Assembly (NCBI GenBank): GCA_003427395.1
Contig: BFEA01000278.1
Coordinates: 700,874 to 740,394, forward strand
DNA: 39,521 nucleotides
Direction of reading: 5' to 3'
From: Chara braunii
Lineage: Eukaryota > Streptophyta > Charophyceae > Charales > Characeae
In this document: positions 32,201-39,521 of the stretch, one piece after another
Layout: every line of letters starts with the position of its first letter
How positions within the stretch are numbered: the first letter of the stretch is position 1
Position numbers and translations under genes: made by a program
Notes under the pieces: generated by a model
What the model was told of the DNA's origin: nothing
Databases searched by the model: none
Seen by the model: the letters and a program-made list of their open reading frames with translations, nothing else

Positions 32201-32517
32201 ATCCTGTCGCTACCTCCCTGCGTTACCTTGTCCTCCATCGACTCGCCCTCTGCAGACCTCCCCCTAGTTCCTTCACGTGATACGCTCCTAGCTTTTACCC
32301 TCTCCAGAAAGTCTGATCTCCACACTTGGATAATCTCTCTCTCCTCCCTAAACAAACTCTCTAACTCTCTCGTCACAAGCTCAGACCTACGCAACTTGCC
32401 CTCATCCTGCCACGACCAGATATCCCTTAACTTGTTCCCCAACTCCTTTACCTGGTTCAAGAGTGGTTCTTTAATGCGCTTTCTCACTCTTTCGACTGCC
32501 TCACTCTCCTCTTCCAT
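32197..32517 (-). CDS. Accessory ORF f: small charged helical protein (unknown)
   Basis: A 106-residue intact frame with ATG in good context (A at -3, G at +4). It is very rich in Glu, Arg and Lys and predicted helical or coiled-coil by eye (VRKRIKEPLLNQVKELGNKL, then RRSELVTRELESLFREEREI). The C-terminus (SVSREGTRGRSAEGESMEDK) looks disordered. It ends in the ATGA overlap with ORF g and begins 24 bp after ORF e. No known family recognised. Confidence 0.55.
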   Translation of the reverse strand: MEEESEAVERVRKRIKEPLLNQVKELGNKLRDIWSWQDEGKLRRSELVTRELESLFREEREIIQVWRSDFLERVKARSVSREGTRGRSAEGESMEDKVTQGGSDRI

Positions 32518-32541
32518 ACTCAGTCCTCATCTCTTTCCAGC

Positions 32542-32829
32542 TCATCCTCTCACCGTCGCTCTAGCCTCCGCTACCGTCTCGTCGTGGAAGTGCTCCGCGC
32601 GCATATAACCTAGTGACCATATCATCACCTCATAGGAAATCGAGGTCTGGAAGGTCACTCGCGCCAGTACATCGGCTCTATGCTCATGGATCAAATCTCT
32701 GGCTCGTTGCCGGCACTCCCTTGCCGTCAAGTCCTCATCTACGTATGCTCGGAGAAGTACTGTCACAGTGTACCCTGTGCTTACCAGTTGCTCTCCCACA
32801 CGCATCACTGTGGCCGTCCTCCCCGGCAT
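32542..32829 (-). CDS. Accessory ORF e: small protein, strand-helix-strand pattern (unknown)
   Basis: 95 residues, intact, ATG just three bases after the stop of ORF d. The order is strand YTVTVLLRAYV, helix TARECRQRARDLIHEHRAD, strand VLARVTFQTSISYEVMIWSL, then a helical tail. ORF c and the N-terminus of ORF g show the same pattern, so they may be distant relatives, but sequence identity is too low to be sure. No known family recognised. Confidence 0.55.
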   Translation of the reverse strand: MPGRTATVMRVGEQLVSTGYTVTVLLRAYVDEDLTARECRQRARDLIHEHRADVLARVTFQTSISYEVMIWSLGYMRAEHFHDETVAEARATVRG

Positions 32830-32832
32830 TCC

Positions 32833-33588
32833 CTAAGCTGCGGCCTCGAAGAGAAACCTCACATCCTCTAGCCCTACGTAATCGATCTCCACCCGTCTCC
32901 TGCAGTACCTAATCAGATCGACTGGCCTCAAACAGTCCACCCAGCAAGTATCGTCTATGATGTCGTCAAGTGTCTGTCTACTGGGTGGTCCCCACCTCAC
33001 ACAAATGGCGTAGTATACTTCTCTGAAACGGGGCGCTGAGCCCTTCCAGAGCGCGTAAAGTGTGTGGTCCACTGCTCTACTCAAACGATCTACGCTCCCA
33101 TAGGTCTGCCCTATCACGAAGGCAGGAAGTCCGAATCGCCAAGCCTCTCTCGGGTAGAGAGTCGGATGCGGAGGACCGTATACCAAGCGGTTCCAACGCG
33201 TCCTCCCCCCAGAGAGTCTCGCCAGTTGCTGATTAACGATCACTCTGGCCAACGACTCGCTTCTCCACCAAGCCCTGCTTGCCCCTGCGAGCGTCAGTCC
33301 TACCTCTAAATCGTGTGCTCTATCCGCTATCAGGTGTCCGACCCCTTTTAGGTCATGAGTCCTCTCGGATCGTTCATCTCTTAGTATCACTGTCGAAAGG
33401 AAGAGTCCTTCTGCGAGCCACGTTCTAAGGTATCGTATCGGAACACGCCCTGTCCCCTCTAACGCCACATGAAGAGGAATGTCATATCCAACCGCCGTCT
33501 CTCTGGGTCCCACAAACTTCCTCACACTATACGATTCGGACTCTCGTGAGAGAACATAAGTTAACCAGGCTACTGAGTCACTCCTCAT
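32833..33588 (-). CDS. Accessory ORF d: third member of the repeated accessory family (unknown)
   Basis: 251 residues, intact, ATG at 33586-33588. Residues about 144-212 (YPREAWRFGLPAFVIGQTYG ... YYAICVRWGPPSRQTLDDI) align with the core of ORFs a and b: a P-x-x-F-V box, a Y/F/W-G pair seven residues on, a helical segment, then a Y-Y or Y-A pair and an R(W)G(P) or GER segment before L-I/D-I. The N-terminal half has strand-like segments (AVGYDIPLHVAL, LFLSTVILRDE). Without the acidic tail of a and b, this is the shortest member. No known domain recognised; a capsid-like, envelope-like or silencing-suppressor role is unproven. Confidence 0.6.
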   Translation of the reverse strand: MRSDSVAWLTYVLSRESESYSVRKFVGPRETAVGYDIPLHVALEGTGRVPIRYLRTWLAEGLFLSTVILRDERSERTHDLKGVGHLIADRAHDLEVGLTLAGASRAWWRSESLARVIVNQQLARLSGGRTRWNRLVYGPPHPTLYPREAWRFGLPAFVIGQTYGSVDRLSRAVDHTLYALWKGSAPRFREVYYAICVRWGPPSRQTLDDIIDDTCWVDCLRPVDLIRYCRRRVEIDYVGLEDVRFLFEAAA

Positions 33589-33660
33589 CTCCCCTCCGAC
33601 TCTCGATCCCCATCACTCTACTCCTTCCGATGCACCCTATCTCTCGACGTTGCTAACTCC

Positions 33661-33897
33661 TCAAACAACTCTCCCACTCAGGTCCAGTATGGTCGAGTAG
33701 GTGCTGTGCGCTCTCCCGTCTGCTCCATGGAAGTAGATAGTAAACTCGGCGTACCTCTGGCTCCTCCGTATCTCCAGGCCATGTTCCGTCATGAGTCTGA
33801 TTTGTCGCTCAACAATCTCTAACGCCTCTCCTTCCCAGCCACCCGTCCTATCTCATCGCAGGGAAAGAGTCACCCTCAGTATATCCCGGTCTGCCAT
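33661..33897 (-). pseudogene. Accessory ORF c: small protein with one in-frame stop (unknown)
   Basis: ATG at 33895-33897 in good context (A at -3, G at +4). 78 codons, interrupted by a TGA at codon 15 (33853-33855) that would be CGA before a C-to-T change. The order is strand ILRVTLSLR, helix GEALEIVERQIRLMTEHGLE, strands RYAEFTIYFHG. It has similar size and order to ORF e; both follow a large ORF (b and d), suggesting a duplicated big-plus-small gene pair. Confidence 0.45.
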
Positions 33898-33954
33898 ACT
33901 TTCCACTACTCCCTTCTCTAAACCTCACTCGGATATGCCCTGCCTCTAGTCGTC

Positions 33955-35058
33955 TCATGCATCCGGCATATCCTCGTCTGTATCCTTATCTACCCTCTGC
34001 CCCCATGGGGTGTCCTCCTGCCCCTCGGATTGAAGGAGATAGCCCCAACCGTCCTCCTGCGGCGCCTCTCCACCTACCTGCTCCTGTCCCTCGGCCCGCG
34101 CCAGATCTCCCCAGTCCTCGTCCTGGTCACCCCAAGGGTCTATGTCATCGAAGTCCTCCCAATCTCGATCCTCGGCGTACCACGCAAGATCGTCAGCCTC
34201 TGGATATACCTGCTGGTAATACTCCTCAACCTCCCCGGTCAAGATGAGATGGCCCGGCCTCTCCTCACGAGTCCCGGCTAACAGCTGTCCCACTCCAGCT
34301 AAATGATCTGTAGGCCTCCGAGCCTCTCTCTCAAGCGCCGTCCAGAAGGCCAGGGGCTGATACAGAGAATACAGGTCGCGGCTCCCGGTAGGTACAATGG
34401 CCCGCAGGAACTCAATCAACTGAAGCCCTCGCTCGCCTACAAGCGGCCCCGCTACAAACTGCGCATACAGCACCCAGTCCCTGTCAGCGTACCCTCTGCA
34501 AAGGCCGTCCAAGTCAAGGGCCGCAAAGTAGATCTCACCCAGACGCCTAAGTCCCCAAAGCTCCTCTGCCACGAAGCACGGAAATGTCACACGCAGTCGA
34601 CTGCTAGGATATGGGAAGTGTCCTCCAATCCTGAAGGTCGTCTTCACTCTCCGAACAACCCCGTGCAACCGCTCTACCTCGCCCCGCGCGGAGTCCGCTC
34701 TAGCCAGTAAGACCCTTCTCGCGGCCTGCTCCTCTCGCCAATGATCGTGTACGAGGCCCTGAAAATAGACCGTAGCTAGCACCTCCGACGAGTAATAAAT
34801 GTGGCCCACTACCTCTATAGTAGTCATGCCAGGTCGTCGCCTCCCCTGACTGTCCAACTCGAATGTCTCAATGACGTATGTCCACAAATGTACGTCTGGG
34901 GCCAACACCGTCGATGACCATCGGCTCTCTATTGCATCCGTGGAAACCCCTCTGGCCGGCAGATCTAGCGCCACTCTGCCTGGTGCTACTGTCTCTGGAG
35001 GCCTAGGCCATCTGGCGTCATTGATCTGAAACTCTACTCCACTGTCCGGTTCTACCAT
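33955..35058 (-). CDS. Accessory ORF b: second member of the repeated accessory family (unknown)
   Basis: 367 residues from the ATG at 35056-35058, intact. An N-terminal strand-rich part (VALDLPARG, STVLAPDVHLWTYVIETF, TTIEVVGHIYYSSEVLATVY) is followed by a helical stretch (ARADSARGEVERLHGVVRRV). The core at about 148-221 reads FPYPSSRLRVTFPCFVAEEL, WG, YFAALDLDGL, DWVLYAQFVAGPLVGERGLQ and LIEFLRAIV. The C-terminal ~100 residues are strongly acidic (EDRDWEDFDDIDPWGDQDED). ORF a matches it along most of its length, including the LIE.(L/V)R segment and a D/E/W-rich tail. No known family recognised. Confidence 0.65.
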   Translation of the reverse strand: MVEPDSGVEFQINDARWPRPPETVAPGRVALDLPARGVSTDAIESRWSSTVLAPDVHLWTYVIETFELDSQGRRRPGMTTIEVVGHIYYSSEVLATVYFQGLVHDHWREEQAARRVLLARADSARGEVERLHGVVRRVKTTFRIGGHFPYPSSRLRVTFPCFVAEELWGLRRLGEIYFAALDLDGLCRGYADRDWVLYAQFVAGPLVGERGLQLIEFLRAIVPTGSRDLYSLYQPLAFWTALEREARRPTDHLAGVGQLLAGTREERPGHLILTGEVEEYYQQVYPEADDLAWYAEDRDWEDFDDIDPWGDQDEDWGDLARAEGQEQVGGEAPQEDGWGYLLQSEGQEDTPWGQRVDKDTDEDMPDA

Positions 35059-35129
35059 CGATCCGCTATCCACTATCGGCTGATATCAGTAGCTAAGCTC
35101 ACTCAACCGTCGTCCCAATGCTCTGCCTC

Positions 35130-36146
35130 CTACGCCCGGACTGCTACTCCTATCCTCGGGAAGTGGGCGTCCGTAACATCCATCTCCTTCTCGTCAACCT
35201 CACTCCCTGGGTCGACCCAGTCTGGCTCCCAGGCGTCCTCGTCATCCTCTCGCTCCCAACCCTCGTCGTCAAACTCGTCCTCGACGCGGTATGGTGCCTG
35301 TCCTATAGCCTGGTAGTACTCCGCCAACTGATGGCCGTATATCATAGATCGCGCGGCGTCCTCACTCCACCAGCTCCCCCAGTCGTCTGAGAAGAGCCGC
35401 CCGATGCGGGTCACGTACTCAGGGCCGGCTCGGAGCTCACGGTCTAGCCAATCCCAAACGCACGGAGACTGGGGTCACTCGTCGTCTATCGAACGCACCA
35501 GCTCTATAAGCTGAACCCTCTCGTCACCCCAACGAGGTCCACCGGTCGCGAGCGAATAATAGATGTAGTCCACGTCGGCAGGCCTTCTCGCCAGGATCTT
35601 AAGATCCTGATAGGCTAGGTACGTCTCGACCACTCCACCAATACCTCCAAAGACACTCTCTACTACGAATGTCGGAACTATCGCCCGCAGACTCCTAATG
35701 CTATACGGGAAAAACCCGTCCCGTGCTACCACCAGCTCGCCCGTGATATCAAGAGGAGGGCGGTCATGAAATAGGGTCAACGGGTCGCTCGAGTCTCCCA
35801 CTCGGAAGGCAGCTACCTCTTCCCTCAGGTAGCGTAACGCCCCGCTAACCGCGCCACTAGTCCCTGTCGTCGCGAGGCCCACCACGGCCTCCCTGACCGC
35901 GCCCGGGCCTAAGTACAAGTAGGCTCTTACTACACTCACTCCTTGCTCAGGCCGGTGCTCTCTGTGCGTCCAAAGCCATACGTCATCGGACAAGATTATA
36001 GACCTCCACGCAAACTGGCCGTCTACGTGTCGAACGCTGCGCCCGGGGATCGTGAGCTCCACCAGATCCCCCTCTATGAGTTCAGGGGGTTCCAAATCCC
36101 AGTCGATGGCGGCCTCATAGACCTCTACTCGCGCTCGCGGTCACAT
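35130..36146 (-). pseudogene. Accessory ORF a: first member of the repeated accessory family, two stops (unknown)
   Basis: One frame from the ATG at 36144-36146 to the TAG at 35130, with TGA at codon 2 (36141-36143) and at 35475-35477, both explainable as CGA to TGA. About 338 codons, close to ORF b. Shared landmarks are RSIILSDDVWLWTH (b: SSTVLAPDVHLWTY), FFPYSIRSLRAIVPTFVVES, YLAYQDL, DVDYIYYSLATGGPRWGDER, VQLIELVRSI, and after the second stop an acidic Trp-rich tail (DEGWEREDDEDAWEPDWVD). It is the first gene after the leader. The start codon context is poor, so the real start is uncertain. Confidence 0.58.
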
Positions 36147-37896
36147 CCAACTGGGGACTAGAGAGAAAGTAGCGAGAGAGATGGGTAAAGAAGGTGAAAC
36201 ATAGTAGAAGAAGGCTAAGGGAATTTCGGCAGCGCTTCGCCTCCCTTCGTTGGGAGCCCCGATATCACGCTGTCTATCTATCTCCTAACTATCCAAAGGT
36301 CCCCTATTGTGCTACAGGGCGGAGTCCCGACTCTAAACAAGGTAATAGGCCCTATAGTCGAGTTCCCTCGAATAGAAGGCGTGTGCTCTGTTCGAGGGAA
36401 TGCCGCCTCCGACTGCTCTGGTCACCCCTCAGGAGTACAAACGTCCTCCCTTATCTAAGAAACAAAATTAGGTGGCCGTGACCTTCTTCCCTCTATTTTT
36501 CTAAGCCATCTTAATATTTTTAGAGAATTTTAATGAATTTAAATAAATAAAAATTACTTCTATCTTCTAGAAACCTATTGGCCCTCGACCACTGCCTAGA
36601 GGCATGCAAAGCTTCCCCTAGAGAGTAGCGTGGCAAATGCGTTTCTCTTTCCGCCAATATTTTTCTGTATTTAACTCTATTTAATTTACAATAATTACAT
36701 TTACATAAGGTACACCCCCTTTTTTATTTTACATACACTTATTTCCCTTGTTCATGTCTTTAGGTAGAATTGCTCAACCTCAAGGGGTCCCCGTAAATTT
36801 TGGCAGCACTTCGCCTCCCCCCATGGGGATAGGGTGTGGCTGAAGGCCTCAAAATACCCGCCGAAAAATATCAAAAAAAAAAATTAATTTCTAACTAGTT
36901 TTTGAGTATTTTCTTTAATTATTTTCTAATTAATTCGAAATATTTTACAAATTTTCTCGAAAATTGGTCGGCATTTCCCCTCCCCCCGTGGGGATAGGGT
37001 TCGGGGCTTCCGCCCCTAGCTCAACAACCCGAAAGGAAAGACGTCAGAATTTAATATTAAATCAAAATTTAATTAATTCTTTTTCGTTATTTTTAATATT
37101 TTCTTTAATTTAATTTTTCAAAAAGAAAGAAAAAACGAAGAAAAAAGACAAAATATTCTTTGTTTGTTATCCTTCCTCTTCGAGGTTGTTATCCGCCCCA
37201 AAACCCTGGATAAGGTTTCCCCTAATTAGGGTTTCCCCTAACTAGGGTTTATCTACTAGGGTTTTAGGGGCTTCGTTCGCAACCGCACGCTCTCTTCCCA
37301 AAACTCATCCAGTCCCAAAATTTTACCGTCAACTTTACTCAAAATTTGCCAAACTTTGACGGAATACTTTTTTATTAATCCCTTTTATGGTATTTTACAC
37401 GAAATTTTTAAAGAAATTAAATATTTAATTCTTGTTTTACTTCTTTTTTCTTTGCTGTTACTTACCGTTATTGCCTCTAACCACCTCCGTTTGCCCCGTC
37501 CAAGGTATCAAAACGACGAGAAAAATAAACTGAGCAGATTTGGTACAAGTAGTTACCTCAAGAAAATGTACCAATTTCCCGCAAAAATTTAAAAAGAAAA
37601 CCGAAAATTCCGAGTTAATAATTTGATTTTCAAAGAAAACTTGTTATCTCGAAATCTGACCATTAGATTTCAGCAAGAAACGTCTCACAACGTTCCCCTC
37701 GTCGAGACGTCAAACTTTGGCCTCTGTGTTCTTCGCGAGAAAATGCGCGGATTACGAGATATCTAAAAAAAACTAATTCAAAAAATAATCAAAAACTGAA
37801 CTGATCAAGAAAACGAACTAATTAGTGCATGGACTAATCAGCCCTCGCACACCCGTTAATTGGGGAAGGCCGCGGCCTTGGGGGTACTGCTCCCCT
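36147..37896 (-). other. Long untranslated leader of the retrotransposon
   Basis: About 1.75 kb between primer site and first accessory ORF, mostly AT-rich and without frames of note. It contains a hairpin TTCCCTCGAA / TTCGAGGGAA (36363-36372, 36391-36400), three copies of a GC-rich block GGCAGCRCTTCGCCTCCC...TGGGGATAGGG (near 36226, 36800, 36967, the last shortened) and telo-box-like repeats at 37201-37270. Packaging or dimerisation signals would be expected here. Confidence 0.6.
37201..37270 (-). repeat. Telo-box-like repeats AAACCCTA in the leader
   Basis: TAGGGTTT occurs on the plus strand at 37227-37234, 37243-37250 and 37257-37264, with AAACCCT at 37201-37207 in the other orientation, interspersed with TTTCCCCTAAYT. 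AAACCCTA is the plant telomere unit and a known cis element (telo-box) in plant promoters; its function here is unknown. Confidence 0.65.
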
Positions 37897-37913
37897 CCCC
37901 GACAACGACGCCA
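37897..37913 (-). promoter_or_regulatory. Primer-binding site, tRNA-Asp type
   Basis: On the minus strand, four bases (ACTT) after the LTR end, the sequence TGGCGTCGTTGTCGGGG matches the complement of the 3' end of plant tRNA-Asp (ending CCCCGGCAACGGCGCCA, as I recall it) at 15 of 17 positions. Both differences are C to T. It fixes the element direction and the LTR boundary at 37918. Confidence 0.72.
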
Positions 37914-37917
37914 AAGT

Positions 37918-39521
37918 TGTTGGGAAAACCCCGGGGAGGGGCACCTGCAGTTCGCTGAAGCCAAGGGCTACGGTGCCTGTCACTCGCCGCGCCCGCTTCC
38001 AAGGTCCTCAGCGACCTGCAGGGAGCCTAGGTTCGGTTAGCTTGTCACACGGTGCTTAACAGTCACCCCGGACGTCAGTCCCCGCAGACCATAACAAGGC
38101 TCGGACCGCAGGGGCCAAGAAGTGTCATTAACATGACTTTTTTCACTACATTCTCAATAGTCAACGAGGTTAACAGCGTGACACACTAAGCTTGTTTTAT
38201 GACATTCAGCCAAAATGATCTTATAAGAGTTCTATTCTCAGTTCACAATCGTCAACAGAGTTGACACCGTGACACTTAATGATAGTTTTAGGAAGATCAG
38301 TCAGCGTGAGCGTACAAGAGATCTGACCCCAATTCGCAATATTCGGCTGAATTGTCAACGCGAGACACAATGCTCGTTTTAAGATAATTAACCTAGGCAA
38401 TCATGGGACCGAGTAGGGACGAGATCTCGTCAATCAGCAAGATGAACAGCAAGCCCCATTCAACATTAGCAACAGTGTTTCAACTTCATCCCCTCCCTTG
38501 GCCCTTCTCTTTCTCTCTCTTTGATGTTCTCTTTCCCCACACCTGAAAAAGGGGTCAGCACAGTCCTCTTTTTTTTTTTTCTTCTGCCCGCTGGGGGAAG
38601 TTTGAAAATGCTTGACTTTAATTGATGTCTGTCCTGTGTCGTAGCAAGCGGAAATTGCTAATAAGTTACTCGCCTAATTAATAAAAAAAAAGGGGTAAAG
38701 GAATAAAATAAAATGGAAAACAAGAAACAAGAACCCAAGAAAGAGGAAATTAGTAACAGTGGTTTGCAGTCTCGCCGACGATGATATACCTTCTGCGAAA
38801 ATGGCTGGTTGACTCATGAGCAAAAGATGGACAATTGCCTCTTCTGCGAGGGAAGCTGGCTGTCTCACCAGCGCACGCATATGATTGCACTAACAGTAGC
38901 AGGCCCTATCATCTCATCCACGAGAGCAACCTATCCCGTAACCAGTGGCATATTCCCATTGGATGATTACACCTTCAGTGGAAAAACGGCAGGGTTCCTT
39001 CCCCGCAGGATCGGTTGGTCGTTCCAACAGTGAGTCCAAATAGCATTCACGACAGCAAAAGTGGGTGTTCGCTCCAACCACTATTTAAAATAATATATAT
39101 ATATAAAAAAGTAATGAAAAAAAAAAACAGCGGCCTCCCTCTTGCTCTTGCGCCCCTCGCCCGCTTGGCATTGCTCAGTCCTTTTCTCGCTTGTTCCCAC
39201 ATTCGGACCCCGGGCTCAGCTTGCTCACCACGCGAGTCAGTCTCCCCCTTCCCTCGATTGAACTCCTCTCTGTCTGACTGGTGGTCGTGTTAGTGCTCTC
39301 TGCCCAATCGATGGTCCCACAGCCCGTTGCGCGTTCGCTGTCTCATTCTTCACGGATACCACCCGCGATTATAGGCAGATTCAGTCTTGCCGTGAAAGTA
39401 CTAAATCCCAACTGCACACACACTGTTTCGTGCTTCATGATTAGCGCATGTATTACTTGCAGACACAATCCCGTTATAAGAGTGTCCGTCAGCAAACAAC
39501 CCTCTTACCGTTTCACCCTTC
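37918..39521 (-). repeat. Right (5') LTR, cut by the window end
   Basis: Begins TGTTGGGAAAACCCC on the plus strand and matches the left LTR base for base apart from scattered substitutions and small indels. It includes the same three ~90-bp repeats, the 41-bp duplication and the TATA-like stretch (39090-39112). It continues past the window. Confidence 0.9.

Larger units (their letters stand above)
19807..39521 (-). mobile_element. Giant Ty3/gypsy LTR retrotransposon, degenerate, running off the right edge
   Basis: Two matching LTRs in direct orientation (19807 onward and 37918 onward), a primer-binding site next to the right one, and gag-protease-RT-RNase H-integrase order between them define one minus-strand element of more than 19.7 kb. 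Integrase follows RT, which places it in Ty3/gypsy rather than Ty1/copia. The RT carries an FLDD catalytic box followed by a P-I-K-G stretch, a variant I associate with a Ty3 lineage in basidiomycetes and early land plants. The primer-site-to-gag interval is unusually long (about 6.8 kb) and gene-filled. The LTRs differ at scattered sites and small indels, so the insertion is not recent. Confidence 0.9.

Noticed and set aside
32197-35058. One ancestral ~950-codon polyprotein for ORFs b-f
   Set aside because: Not excluded, but stops are concentrated in the short spacers and nearly absent from the bodies, and each ORF begins with its own ATG; separate cistrons fit better.

Overview
This is a eukaryotic, repeat-saturated window with almost no host coding sequence. 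The content suggests a streptophyte (green alga or early land-plant lineage): a giant Ty3-type retrotransposon primed by a plant-like tRNA-Asp site, several plant-style LINE copies with a zf-RVT-like C-terminal domain, TTAA- and TA-flanked miniature DNA elements, and one gene remnant resembling the mitochondrial protein MIC10. A bloated charophyte genome such as Chara would fit, but the species is inference. No prokaryotic operon or CRISPR is present.

Layout. 1-900: microsatellite and degenerate repeats. 902-6270: nested non-LTR retrotransposons. One minus-strand LINE (902-4253) has a 12-bp target-site duplication; a second LINE (4341-6016, plus strand) landed inside the 3' end of another minus-strand LINE. 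6637-10424: four small inverted-repeat elements, namely one TA-flanked, two TTAA-flanked (piggyBac-like) and one unclassified. 10839-11895: a third LINE of the same family. 11.9-19.2 kb: AT-rich, gene-free DNA with a triplicated repeat ending at a hammerhead-ribozyme-like core (13459-13495). 19193-19508: a MIC10-like gene broken by a frameshift.

19807 to the window end: one very large minus-strand Ty3/gypsy element. Its LTRs are longer than 1.6 kb (left copy 19807 into a 915-bp assembly gap; right copy from 37918 to the window end). In its own reading direction (right to left) it has LTR, tRNA-Asp-type primer site (37897-37913), a 1.75-kb leader with telo-box-like repeats, then a block of about seven accessory ORFs (36146-31256), then gag, nucleocapsid/protease, RT, RNase H and integrase (about 31.1-24.5 kb), then the left LTR. 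The element is dead: some 13 in-frame stops, nearly all explainable by a single C-to-T change, plus several frameshifts.

The most interesting part is the accessory block between primer site and gag. Ty3 elements normally have nothing there, or one extra ORF in the Ogre type. Here the ORFs are packed operon-style (spacers of -4 to about 72 bp, one ATGA stop/start overlap). Three of them (35130-36146, 33955-35058, 32833-33588) appear to be diverged copies of one unrecognised protein family. Small proteins with a strand-helix-strand look are interleaved. I recognise no known function for any of them. A laboratory artefact is also present: a 38-bp Nextera mate-pair junction at 24107-24144, flanked by a duplicated stretch.
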